Assembly (NCBI GenBank): GCA_039818985.1 | Contig: JBCBSU010000001.1 | Location: forward strand, 2,258,367 to 2,322,366 | Length of the DNA: 64,000 nt | Origin: Pseudomonadota bacterium | Lineage (GTDB): Bacteria; Pseudomonadota; Alphaproteobacteria; Sphingomonadales; Sphingomonadaceae | Reading direction: 5' to 3' | Part shown: positions 1-8,221 of the stretch, piece after piece | Layout: each line of letters begins with the position of its first letter | Numbering within the stretch: position 1 is the first letter of the stretch | Notes under the pieces: model-generated | What the model was told of the DNA's origin: nothing | The model's database searches: none | The model's input: the letters and a program-made list of their open reading frames with translations, nothing else | Program-made: the position numbers and the translations under genes

Positions 1-675
1 ACCGTCGGCGGTTTCGACGAACAGCCGCTGGCCAGGTATCGCCGGCTGCAAGGCGGAAACGCGGCGGATCACCCGTGCTGGTCCGCGATTGACGATGAAT
101 AGCAGGTCGGTGCCACTGTCGCGGGCCTGTGCCGGCGCCAGGCGGACGGCACCCAGATACTGCCCGGCAGCGATATCATCGCCCGCACGCAGCACCGAGG
201 CATGGCGATCATAACGCAGCAATTGCCGGTTAACCGGCAGCCGGCACGGCACCGGCCGGGTATCGGCTTGGGTGATGATCGCGCCCGTCGCCAGCGATGT
301 CGTGGTTTCGGCACATACAGCAGGGCCTGTCGGCGCCGATGCCATCGTCTTGCCGCTATCCCGTGGTGCAACAAAATGAAACCGGATGCTGCGTGCTACG
401 GATTTCTGCTCGAACCGCAGCATTGGGAATTGCATCCGTGCCTCGGCCTGCAACCGGCTGACCGGGACTTCCACCATGTCCAGATGATCGTCAAAATGCC
501 AGATGATCCGGCGCGCCATGCGGCTACGCAATGGTTCGGAATAAGAGGAAAGATCAGCAATATCGCCCAGCCTGACGACAGGGTCCTCAAGTTCTACTGC
601 GGCGGTATTCGCTATCGTCAGCACCGGAGTAGCCGCCGTCGATAGAAGCAAAAGGTTGGCTGTGAATATAGCCAT
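1..675 (-). CDS. flgA: Flagellar P-ring assembly chaperone FlgA, partial (C-terminus beyond left edge)
   Basis: The frame opens with ATG at 675 and stays open to base 1, giving 225 codons without a stop. The N-terminus (MAIFTANLLLLSTAATPVL) looks like a cleavable export signal, followed by a LGDIADLS stretch typical of the FlgA N-terminal region. The SAF-like C-terminal part shows GAIITQADTRPV and then VSALQPAIPGQRLFV. FlgA is a periplasmic chaperone for assembly of the FlgI P ring. The gene starts three bases after the flgG stop, as expected for an flgF-flgG-flgA operon. Family members are about 220-240 residues, so only a few residues should be missing. The sequence is divergent and the call rests on context as much as on motifs. 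Confidence 0.72.
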   Translation of the reverse strand, partial: MAIFTANLLLLSTAATPVLTIANTAAVELEDPVVRLGDIADLSSYSEPLRSRMARRIIWHFDDHLDMVEVPVSRLQAEARMQFPMLRFEQKSVARSIRFHFVAPRDSGKTMASAPTGPAVCAETTTSLATGAIITQADTRPVPCRLPVNRQLLRYDRHASVLRAGDDIAAGQYLGAVRLAPAQARDSGTDLLFIVNRGPARVIRRVSALQPAIPGQRLFVETADG

Positions 676-678
676 GGT

Positions 679-1452
679 TCACCGCCGCAGGCTGTTGGCG
701 ATACCCATCATCTGGTCAGCCGCCTGGACAATCTGGGCATTGGAGGCAAAAGCGCGCTGGACCAGCATCATCTCCACCATTTCCTCGGAAAGCTCGACAT
801 TGGAGCCTTCAACCGCGCCCTGTACGAACAGGCCGTTGCCGTTTTCGCCGGCGAGACCAGTATCGATTCTGGCACCTTCAACCGGCACATAATAGCCGCC
901 ATCATGGCGCTCCAGCTGAGCCGCATCGGAGACAGTTACCAGGCCGATCTCGCCCAGCGGCACCGGTTGCTCGCCATTGCCCATAATGGCGCTGACACTG
1001 CCGTCACTGGCAATCTGCACCGCCATCACCCCATCCGGGACAGCAATGCGATCACGCAGCACCATGCCATTCTCGGCCGTCAGGAACCCCTCGTCATTGA
1101 TCTGCAGGCTACCACCGCGCCACAATGTGGTCTGGCCCGCCGCGCCGAGCAATTCGATAAAGCCGGCGCCGTCAATGGCGAGATCCGTCGCCCGGCCCGT
1201 GGGGCGAATCTGTCCCTGGGAAAAAAGCTGAAACCGTTCGCTCGCCATCACACCACCAGCCGCGCTGGTAGCCGTATCACGCAACTGCAATGCATCCGGC
1301 TGCTGCATCCTGATCGACATGATTTCTGCAAAGCGGACATCGGATCGCTTGAAGGTGGAGGTGTTCACATTCGCGATATTATTGGCAATGATATCGAGAG
1401 CCCGTTGCTGGGCATCGAGACCGACGGAACCAATATAAAACGCACCATTCAT
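679..1452 (-). CDS. flgG: Flagellar distal rod protein FlgG
   Basis: This 257-residue protein forms the distal rod of the flagellar basal body. The N-terminal rod signature is NNIANVNTSTFKRSDVRF (about residues 23-40) and the C-terminal one is SNVELSEEMVEMMLVQRAF, with the FlgG-type central segment FSQGQIRPTGRATDLAIDG. I chose ATG at 1452 (MNGAFYIG) because a GGGGAG ribosome binding site lies just upstream and homologues start here; an open frame extends 28 codons further upstream without a plausible site. It lies 70 bp after flgF and 3 bp before flgA. Confidence 0.95.
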   Translation of the reverse strand: MNGAFYIGSVGLDAQQRALDIIANNIANVNTSTFKRSDVRFAEIMSIRMQQPDALQLRDTATSAAGGVMASERFQLFSQGQIRPTGRATDLAIDGAGFIELLGAAGQTTLWRGGSLQINDEGFLTAENGMVLRDRIAVPDGVMAVQIASDGSVSAIMGNGEQPVPLGEIGLVTVSDAAQLERHDGGYYVPVEGARIDTGLAGENGNGLFVQGAVEGSNVELSEEMVEMMLVQRAFASNAQIVQAADQMMGIANSLRR

Positions 1453-1522
1453 CTGCTCGCTCCCCTGTCCATTGCGCCTGGAACAGCGCTTGTGAAAAAT
1501 GCTGCAGGCTGTGTTCCTGCGC

Positions 1523-2260
1523 TCAACTCTGACCAAATGTGGAAATTGCCTGCCCCATCAGTTCGTCATAAACCTGTACCAGCTTGGCTCCGGCCTCAGC
1601 CTCACGCAGCGCCGCCATCATCCGCACCATCTCTGTCGTTGCAGAAACATTCGATGACTCGAGAAAGCCCTGCCGCAATACCGGTTCGTCGACCTCGCGC
1701 ATCCCGCTCTCGCCGGCCCGGAATATGGCACCGCTGACTGCCTCCAGCCGGTTCCACCCGCCACCCGCCTGTTCACCGTCATCAACTGGTGCAAATATCG
1801 GGATGCGCGCGATCGGCACGTCATCCTCAAGCACGATGCCGTCCGGCATTATCTCCAGCTTCTGGCCCGATATCGCCAAATCGCCATCTTCAGACTGCAA
1901 GACGAAGCCTTGGGCGTTGACGATATGGCCTTCGGGGGACAGCGAGAAATCGCCCTGGCGTGTGTAGAACATCGCATCCCCACCACGCACCAGAAACATA
2001 CCTGCACCGGATATCGCAATATCCAGCTGATTGCCGGTCCTTACAAGATCGCCCTGTGCCATATTGTTGGCAAGGTGGACAGCCGCATCATTGCTGATGC
2101 GCCGACTTTGGTTCCGTGCGTCAGGCGTTACATCAAAGCTGTCTATGGCGTAGGATTTATATCCGCTGGTAGAGGCATTGGCGATATTATGCGCAGAAGC
2201 CTCCAGCTTTTGCTGCCCTAAAGACATAACCTGATACGCATTTTCTACAATAAAGCTCAT
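1523..2260 (-). CDS. flgF: Flagellar proximal rod protein FlgF
   Basis: This 245-residue rod protein carries the N-terminal basal-body rod motif ASAHNIANASTSGYKSY (about residues 21-37) and the C-terminal motif LESSNVSATTEMVRMMAALR. The middle segment TRQGDFSLSPEGHIVNAQG is typical of FlgF/FlgG proteins. It is the first gene of a leftward flgF-flgG-flgA run. The upstream DNA is very AT-rich, and no other flagellar gene precedes it, so this operon probably has its own promoter in 2261-2460. The ribosome binding site (tcgga) is weak. Confidence 0.93.
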   Translation of the reverse strand: MSFIVENAYQVMSLGQQKLEASAHNIANASTSGYKSYAIDSFDVTPDARNQSRRISNDAAVHLANNMAQGDLVRTGNQLDIAISGAGMFLVRGGDAMFYTRQGDFSLSPEGHIVNAQGFVLQSEDGDLAISGQKLEIMPDGIVLEDDVPIARIPIFAPVDDGEQAGGGWNRLEAVSGAIFRAGESGMREVDEPVLRQGFLESSNVSATTEMVRMMAALREAEAGAKLVQVYDELMGQAISTFGQS

Positions 2261-2658
2261 TCCGAATTTATTATTCGATTCTTTTTTATTTTCAATAAGA
2301 AATTTATATAAGGTAAAATATCTATTAATGCTAACTATATTAGAGTTTTTATTAATATTTATAGAGAAAGTTAACGCAGAAATACAAAAATTTAGGTAAT
2401 CTCACTTTCTTTTATTGATTTTGTTGATTATAAGTATTTCATAGCCAGGCATTATAACGAACCCGGAAACATTGCCCGATTGCGCAATGCATGAACAATC
2501 ACCCTCACCATCAATCACTGAAATTCTTTACTGATGCACCGGATATACTTTACGGAATTTGCCGGAAAGCGTGGGGCAGACTTGGAGAATACGGGTATCT
2601 CAAGACCTCATCCAACTACTAGCTGAAGCTTGTTCAGAGCAGCATTGGGAGCAACGGT
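2261..2658. other. AT-rich intergenic region between flgF and mcrB
   Basis: No convincing gene is seen. Bases 2261-2450 are strikingly AT-rich compared with the flanks. On the minus strand a weak promoter-like pair (TTGTAT, 18 bp, TATAAA) lies about 80-110 bp before flgF, and two TATAAT hexamers occur near 2430 and 2450. A 10-bp palindrome attgcgcaat lies at 2479-2488. The second half (2490-2658) leads to the TTG start of mcrB and has no clear promoter. Confidence 0.5.
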
Positions 2659-5205
2659 TTGCGTGAAGCGGAATTCAGAGCCTGGTTAAAACAGCGCGGC
2701 GTAAGTCAGAACTCCATCAACACGCGCAGCTATGCGATCCGCACAATCAACAAGAATTTGTCGGCACTCGGCTGGCCTGACAGTAATTTGGACGATCTCG
2801 TCAATAACGGCGAAATCGAGCAACTTCGCGAAACGATGAAGGATCTCCGGAAGGATGCGAAATCTGGCGGCGAAAAGTTTCGAATTCTAATGCCCGAGTC
2901 CAGCAATCCAGATGGCAGATTGACAAGCTGGATCAGTTGGTTGGGTCAATATGAACAGTTCGCAACTGGGGCTTCGTCACGTGCAGCACCCGAATTTGAA
3001 AGCCTTTACCGGCTTTGGGATGAGTTTCTCGAGACCTGGCCGCTGGAAAGACTGCAATCGATGACGCTGGGTGAGTATAGCTCGGCGGGTTCCAAGGACA
3101 GCCTTACATATTGGCTCGAAGCCAGACTGGGTGAGATGGGGAGCATTTGGGGAGGCTCGGCCTTCAAATTTGGAATCTTCTCCCGGGCAAACACTGAAGC
3201 CAAAAGCAGCAACAAGACGCACTCATATGACGATGACTATGGGTGGAGCAGTGAGCTGGGTAACAGTGCCGATGAGGCCTTCACCAGGGTCAGAGCATCA
3301 ATTCTCTCGATCGTACAGGCAGCGCGAGCGGGCAACATGGAAGCCGTCCAAGCACATAAATCTGTCTGGCAGGTTGTTGCCTGGAAGCTTGCTTTCCATT
3401 TCCAGGACCGCGAGCATCCATCAATCGTCAATATTTTCAAGCATGATTGGTTGGTCGATCATCTGGGCCTGACCGACAAGAAGACATCGCGACCAGAAAT
3501 CTATAGGTTGTTGCTGTCGCAACGCGAGAGCGGTGAAGGCATTCTCGAATTTGGCCATCGGATATGGACAGAGATGGAAAGCAAGCGACAAGATCAAAAC
3601 GCAAACCAGGTGACAGAAGGTGAAGATGTGGACGCGCCACCGCACATACCACAAAATCTCATTCTCCATGGCCCCCCGGGTACCGGCAAAACGTATCACA
3701 CAGCATATGAAGCGGTGAGGCTGTGTAATGGCTCGGCACCGGAAGACCGTAACGAACTCATGGAGCAATATAATCTGCTGGTCGACCAAGACCGCATTGC
3801 TTTTGTGACATTCCATCAGAATTTCTCGTATGAAGATTTTGTCGAAGGCTTGCGGCCCAGCCAGCAGGATGAGGATGGAGAGCAGATCGAAAGCGGCTTT
3901 CGTCTGGCTCCCGAAGCTGGGATTTTCCGGAAGATCGCCGAACGGGCGCAGATTTTCCAGGCAAGGCAATCTGGTGGCATCGACCTAACGGGTCGCCGTT
4001 TCTTCAAGATATCCCTCGGCGAAGCGGCGAAACCCGAACAAGCCTATTTGTTTGATGAGGCCATGGACGGAGGCTTTATCCATATCGGCGACGATGGTGG
4101 AATAGATTGGAGGCAAGAGCGCTTCGTCGACAAGCAATCCATGATCGACGGCTATGCCGAGGCTCATAACGGAGAAAGGCTCCACCCGAATAGCGGCCTG
4201 ATCGAATACCCTTACAGGCTAAAATTGCGTGCGCGACCCAGGGACATAGTCATCGTCACCAAGGGCAATCTGCTGTTCCGTGCCATTGGCGAAATTTACG
4301 GAGAGTATGAACAGGTATCGCGGAAAGAAGACGATTACACGATGCGCCGGCGGGTAAGATGGCTCTGGGAAGACCGATCAGGCGTCGATCACAGTGTAAT
4401 TTGTCGCAAACGCTTCTCTCAGGTCACGATGTACGAATTCTCGAACAGCGATCTGAAGCTTGATGCGATTGCTCAGCTTGTTGACGAGAAAGACGAAGGC
4501 CTTGAGCAGAGCGGTGATAGCCTTCCCTATGTGCTGATCATTGACGAGATCAACCGCGCAAATGTCTCAAAGGTTTTTGGCGAGCTGATTACCCTTGTTG
4601 AGCCAGACAAGCGACTGGGTCAGGCAAATGCTCTGACAGTGAAATTGCCTTACTCGAAACAGGATTTCGGGGTGCCTTCCAATCTTCATATAATCGGCAC
4701 GATGAACACCGCCGACCGTTCTATCGCGCTTCTGGACACTGCATTGCGGCGACGCTTCGACTTCAAAGAGCTTGCACCCGACACCAGCGTTGAGGCGTTC
4801 AAATCGGCTGAGGGCCAAACTGGCTTGCCGCTCAGCAGAATTCTGCAAACAATCAATGACCGCATTGAATATCTGATCGACCGGGATCACCGAATTGGCC
4901 ATGCATTCTTCATTGGTTGCAAAACGCGCGATGACGTTGATGCTGTGATGCGAGACAAAGTCATTCCCTTGGTACAAGAGTATTTCTTCGAGGATTGGTC
5001 GCGTGTGCAATCAGTCCTTGGCAAAGGGTTCATAGGCTCAAAACAACTCAAAGCGCCCCCGGGGATCGATGGCCCGGAACAGCGCAGTTATTTTGTCCAA
5101 ACAGGCAATGGCGAAACCGGAGGCAGATTCCCTGCCAATGCCTATGATCTCCTGTTGCGTGAAGAGGAGGACTTCGAAGCGCTCCATAAGGATGAGGATA
5201 TTTGA
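2659..5205 (+). CDS. McrB-type AAA+ GTPase of a modification-dependent restriction system
   Basis: This 848-residue motor and specificity subunit has a Walker A motif GPPGTGKT at about 338-345, a Walker B LIIDEINRANVSK at about 626-638, and the McrB signature MNTADRS near 682, associated with GTP use. The first 100 residues (FRAWLKQRGVSQNSINTR) resemble a SAM-like core-binding domain, followed by a separate N-terminal domain to about residue 270 (YWLEARLGEMGSIWGGSA). Between Walker A and Walker B, about residues 445-600, there is an inserted PUA/EVE-like segment (DIVIVTKGNLLFRAIGEIYG). The start is TTG at 2659, supported by gggag eight bases upstream. The stop overlaps the mcrC start as TTGA. 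GC content is visibly lower than in neighbouring core genes, suggesting transfer. Confidence 0.9.
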   Translation: MREAEFRAWLKQRGVSQNSINTRSYAIRTINKNLSALGWPDSNLDDLVNNGEIEQLRETMKDLRKDAKSGGEKFRILMPESSNPDGRLTSWISWLGQYEQFATGASSRAAPEFESLYRLWDEFLETWPLERLQSMTLGEYSSAGSKDSLTYWLEARLGEMGSIWGGSAFKFGIFSRANTEAKSSNKTHSYDDDYGWSSELGNSADEAFTRVRASILSIVQAARAGNMEAVQAHKSVWQVVAWKLAFHFQDREHPSIVNIFKHDWLVDHLGLTDKKTSRPEIYRLLLSQRESGEGILEFGHRIWTEMESKRQDQNANQVTEGEDVDAPPHIPQNLILHGPPGTGKTYHTAYEAVRLCNGSAPEDRNELMEQYNLLVDQDRIAFVTFHQNFSYEDFVEGLRPSQQDEDGEQIESGFRLAPEAGIFRKIAERAQIFQARQSGGIDLTGRRFFKISLGEAAKPEQAYLFDEAMDGGFIHIGDDGGIDWRQERFVDKQSMIDGYAEAHNGERLHPNSGLIEYPYRLKLRARPRDIVIVTKGNLLFRAIGEIYGEYEQVSRKEDDYTMRRRVRWLWEDRSGVDHSVICRKRFSQVTMYEFSNSDLKLDAIAQLVDEKDEGLEQSGDSLPYVLIIDEINRANVSKVFGELITLVEPDKRLGQANALTVKLPYSKQDFGVPSNLHIIGTMNTADRSIALLDTALRRRFDFKELAPDTSVEAFKSAEGQTGLPLSRILQTINDRIEYLIDRDHRIGHAFFIGCKTRDDVDAVMRDKVIPLVQEYFFEDWSRVQSVLGKGFIGSKQLKAPPGIDGPEQRSYFVQTGNGETGGRFPANAYDLLLREEEDFEALHKDEDI

Positions 5206-6557
5206 CCCATCTTTCCTGCCTCGAATGGTCGGAAGTACCAGTACATAATGGCAAGGCGGGGGTTCCTTCAGGACACTTTTCACGAGATCAGGCCAACTCG
5301 ATCTTGAGTGCTGCCAAAGCGCATCCTCTCTCCGGAAAGGATGGTTCGCAAATCATCGAGGATCGACACAGCTGCCTGAGAACCAAGCAAATGGTTGGCG
5401 TGATCGCCGCCGAGGGATGCTCACTTGAGATATTGCCCAAGATTGATGGCAATGGGCCTGCTGCAATCCGCCATCACCTCGTGTCGATGCTTGATCTTGT
5501 ACTCAAGCTCAATATCGGAACAGGGAATTCAGCCAACCTCGGCACGCAAAGGGAAAGCCTGCTCGAGATTGTCATCAGGCACTTTGCCGATGCCTTGCTT
5601 TCCGAGGTACGAAGAGGTTTGCCAAGGCGTTACCTGGCCCATGAAGATGACCTGCCGCAACTTCGTGGACGCCTCAACATAGGAAGGCAATTCACCCAGC
5701 TTGCGGTTCGGCTGGACAAGGTCGCAAGCCGCTTTGATGCGCTTTCGCACGATATCCCTTTGCTGCAGATCATGAAGGCGACCGTCAATTTTGTTTTGCA
5801 CCATAGCCGGAATCCGAAAACAACCAGACGCCTGGATGAACTCCGTTTCCTTCTTGCCGAGGTCAGTGATATCCCGGTGAGTGCATTGCCGTGGAACGCG
5901 ATCCACATCAATCGTACTAACTACCGTTGGCAGTCACTGCTCGAAATATCGCGACTGTTCCTCAAGCGCGATTGGCAGAACACAAAGGCTGAACGTGACG
6001 GACTAGGCGGACTTTCGCTTCTATTCCCCATGAACGACTTGTTCGAAGAGTATGTTGAGGCGCTCCTCGGCAAAGCCGCCAGAAGGTTGCCATTTGACAT
6101 CAAGTCGCAAGGCGGGCGCAAATTCTGTCTTTTCGAGGAATCGGCAGAGCCCGGACCATTCTTTCAAACCAAGCCCGACTTTATGCTGCTGCAAGAAGGG
6201 AAAGTCGTCTCGCTGATTGATGCAAAGTGGAAGCGGCTTGTGCCAAAAACCCGGGACAAGAAGCAGCAAATTTCGCAAGCTGATGTCTATCAGATGATGG
6301 CCTATTCGCGGCTCTATGACTGTCCGGACCTGGTGCTCCTATATCCGCATCACATCAGGCTGGGAAATGCGCCTTTCGAGCGCGTCTTCCGATTGAATGG
6401 GGGACAAGGGCATGATCGTTTGTCTGTTGTTACGCTCGATATAGCGCAACCTCCGAACGCTGTGCTCAATGCGCTCGCCGACCTGCTTGAGCGAAGACTT
6501 CCGGCAAGGGCGCAACACCTGCTCCAATCTCCACCTTCTGGCGGTTCTCTGGATTAG
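5202..6557 (+). CDS. McrC-type nuclease subunit of the restriction system
   Basis: This 451-residue protein is the expected partner of the upstream McrB. The N-terminal two thirds match the McrC/5-methylcytosine restriction family (EILPKIDG at about 79, LRGRLNIGRQ at about 154). The C-terminal PD-(D/E)XK nuclease core shows KPDFMLL near 324 and LIDAKWK near 338-344, supplying the Asp and D-x-K catalytic residues. Translation starts at TTG 5202 inside the mcrB stop (TTGA), with ggatgagg upstream, so the two genes are translationally coupled. Expected role: cleaving DNA that carries modified bases recognised by McrB. The 3' end abuts an integrase remnant on the opposite strand. Confidence 0.9.
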   Translation: MTHLSCLEWSEVPVHNGKAGVPSGHFSRDQANSILSAAKAHPLSGKDGSQIIEDRHSCLRTKQMVGVIAAEGCSLEILPKIDGNGPAAIRHHLVSMLDLVLKLNIGTGNSANLGTQRESLLEIVIRHFADALLSEVRRGLPRRYLAHEDDLPQLRGRLNIGRQFTQLAVRLDKVASRFDALSHDIPLLQIMKATVNFVLHHSRNPKTTRRLDELRFLLAEVSDIPVSALPWNAIHINRTNYRWQSLLEISRLFLKRDWQNTKAERDGLGGLSLLFPMNDLFEEYVEALLGKAARRLPFDIKSQGGRKFCLFEESAEPGPFFQTKPDFMLLQEGKVVSLIDAKWKRLVPKTRDKKQQISQADVYQMMAYSRLYDCPDLVLLYPHHIRLGNAPFERVFRLNGGQGHDRLSVVTLDIAQPPNAVLNALADLLERRLPARAQHLLQSPPSGGSLD

Positions 6558-6651
6558 TCGCAAAGCCTAAAGCTGCAGCAAAGAGCTTGGCAAAGCCGTC
6601 AGCGTGCTCCACCGTATTTCGAACAAAGGGGCTCGTAACAAGCTTCAATAT

Positions 6652-6841
6652 ATTCTCGGCGCTGACCTTCGCTTTGGCTTTTGCCTTTTTTCGTTCAACT
6701 AATGGATCAATACCATCAGCAATTTTGGCGCGGCCCTCATCCCTCAAATCAGGTGCTTTTTCCAAAGAGACTTCCGGCTAGGCTCCAAAGGCTAGCCGGA
6801 AGTCTCTTGCCTGCAAAATGAAACTGACAACACCATAGTTT
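6652..6841 (-). pseudogene. Degraded P4-type tyrosine integrase, N-terminal fragment
   Basis: Read leftwards, the frame KLWCCQFHFAGKRLP (6841 to about 6797) is followed after one extra base by LAFGA, a TAG at 6778-6780 where Tyr is expected, and then PEVSLEKAPDLRDEG and KIADGIDPLVERKKAK. Joined, this matches the conserved stretch after the DUF4102 region of P4-family integrases (KLWR..YRFAGKE..LSLGxYPEVSLxxARxxRxxARxxxAxGIDPxxxRK). There is one frameshift and one nonsense change. Likeness stops near 6652, and no catalytic R-H-R-Y domain is present. It is a remnant of an element that may have brought in mcrBC. The reading frame continues to 6466, but that part overlaps mcrC and shows no integrase features. 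Confidence 0.78.
6765..6808. repeat. Perfect 17-bp inverted repeat within the integrase remnant
   Basis: The arms at 6765-6781 and 6792-6808 are exact reverse complements (aagagacttccggctag and its complement) around a 10-base loop. No T-run follows on either strand, so it is a poor intrinsic terminator, although a long RNA hairpin is possible after mcrC. Both inactivating lesions of the integrase fragment lie inside the arms. Confidence 0.9.
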
Positions 6842-7016
6842 CGCATCCCAAAAGGTGGGCTATAGGGTGGGCTTAATTCTTTGATTGCCGAAATGTCAAA
6901 AGGGAGCCGATAGGGGACAGGCTGCTTTCGGTTATACTTTCCTCAAGTTTGCAAGCCATCTTGATAAACGGGTCCAAGGTTGTTGGACTCGTCTTGAGCA
7001 AACTTCTAGTATATCG

Positions 7017-8210
7017 TTAGCCGATAACTTTCACTTCAATGCTGCCCAGACAAGATGATCGATATTGAACTTTGTCGCCTGGTTGCAGGAAGTGCTCTGA
7101 AGAATTCTCATTCTCAATAAAGGTGGCCTTGGCCGTTTCGACAAGCCCGCGCTTTGAAAATGGCCCTCCGCTTGCGATATAGCTTGCCACACCTTCTATC
7201 AGGTCACCGCGCGTCGGTGGCGTAAAGATCGTTCCTTCTGCTGTTCCAGACATCAAAGTCATGCCAGCGCCTATTTTCCCGTCCTCAGCCAGGGAGGTAT
7301 ACTCTCCCTGATAGAGGAAACGCGGCTGCTGCATGTCTGCAAGCGCCTTTTCAGTCAGTTGGCGGAAATCTAGTGTCATTTCGCCGCCGCGCGCATCCTG
7401 GCGTGGCTCACCATTGACGCTTGTCGTCATGCGCAGCTTTCGGACAAAGCTTGACCAGTCTTTGGGGATGACAAGGAATGGCCCTGTCGGGAAGAAATCG
7501 GGCCCACTCTTGGCATCGCTGAAACCGGAGCCGGAATCGAGATTGTCGGGATCGGCCAGTTCTACCAGTGCGTTGCGGTTTGTGAAATCGCCACATAGGA
7601 AAATACCCTTCACCGCTGCGTCAAAGTCGGCAGGCGAAGCGATATCGCGGTCAAAGCGCATGCACAGTTCCACCTCATAATCCAGCAATATGCCGGGCGC
7701 GGCTTTTACCTGTGTCCTTGCCGGTGTTGCTGTGCCGAATTTGGGGAATTGGAAGACCGATGCGCTATTGGCTTCTTCGGCGTGTTCGGGAAAGTTGGTT
7801 CCGGTGCCGATATGCTGTGCGCCACTGCTGCCACTTGCAAGCAGATCAGACACGGCGATTGTTATTGTCGGCGCGCTGGCAATGTCGCTGGCGCTGTTCG
7901 GCACATAGGGCAGCGAGGCGAGAGCCGCGAACGGATCAACCGCAGGGTCTGCACCCATTGCCACAAGATCGACGCCGATCACGGTTTCGCCTGCAAATCC
8001 AGTCACTAATATAGTGTGTGTCACGCCCCGTGAATCACGAAACTGTGCCAAGGTAACTGCTTCCTCAAGCGGTGCGATTGTCGATTGCAGAGGTTTGTCC
8101 TCAAAGCTGGCGATGTTGTATCTCGGGTCGGGTGATGTGGCCCAGGCAATCAGCAAACCAACAGCAAGCAGCAACATGACAGTGCCGACAATGATAGCGC
8201 CGCGTTTCAT
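7017..8210 (-). CDS. Membrane-anchored fumarylacetoacetate hydrolase (FAH) family protein
   Basis: This 397-residue protein starts with a hydrophobic segment (residues 5-24, IIVGTVMLLLAVGLLIAWAT) that should act as an uncleaved anchor or signal. The rest fits the FAH/HpaG fold: GTGTNFPEHAEEA near 136, LLDYEVELCMRFDRD near 176-190 with the acidic metal ligands, and SGPDFFPTGPFLVIP near 236. FAH-family enzymes use a divalent metal to cleave C-C bonds of acylpyruvates or acylacetoacetates, or act as hydratases or decarboxylases. Most are cytoplasmic, so a periplasm-facing anchored member is unusual. It is the last gene of a leftward run, 11 bp after the sulfatase. The substrate is unknown. Confidence 0.8.
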   Translation of the reverse strand: MKRGAIIVGTVMLLLAVGLLIAWATSPDPRYNIASFEDKPLQSTIAPLEEAVTLAQFRDSRGVTHTILVTGFAGETVIGVDLVAMGADPAVDPFAALASLPYVPNSASDIASAPTITIAVSDLLASGSSGAQHIGTGTNFPEHAEEANSASVFQFPKFGTATPARTQVKAAPGILLDYEVELCMRFDRDIASPADFDAAVKGIFLCGDFTNRNALVELADPDNLDSGSGFSDAKSGPDFFPTGPFLVIPKDWSSFVRKLRMTTSVNGEPRQDARGGEMTLDFRQLTEKALADMQQPRFLYQGEYTSLAEDGKIGAGMTLMSGTAEGTIFTPPTRGDLIEGVASYIASGGPFSKRGLVETAKATFIENENSSEHFLQPGDKVQYRSSCLGSIEVKVIG

Positions 8211-8221
8211 CGCCTTCTCCC

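Noticed and set aside
2261-2460. Sigma-54 promoter for the flgF operon
   Set aside because: No GG-N10-GC pair with good flanks was seen upstream of flgF on the minus strand.
6466-6765. A 99-codon minus-strand frame overlapping the mcrC 3' end
   Set aside because: Only its first 38 residues resemble an integrase. The rest is antisense to mcrC, and a stop precedes the TTG, so it is reported as a pseudogene fragment rather than a gene.
6842-7016. Search for a duplicated tRNA-Leu 3' end (att site) near the integrase remnant
   Set aside because: No copy of the tRNA 3' sequence was found there, so integration at tRNA-Leu is not supported.
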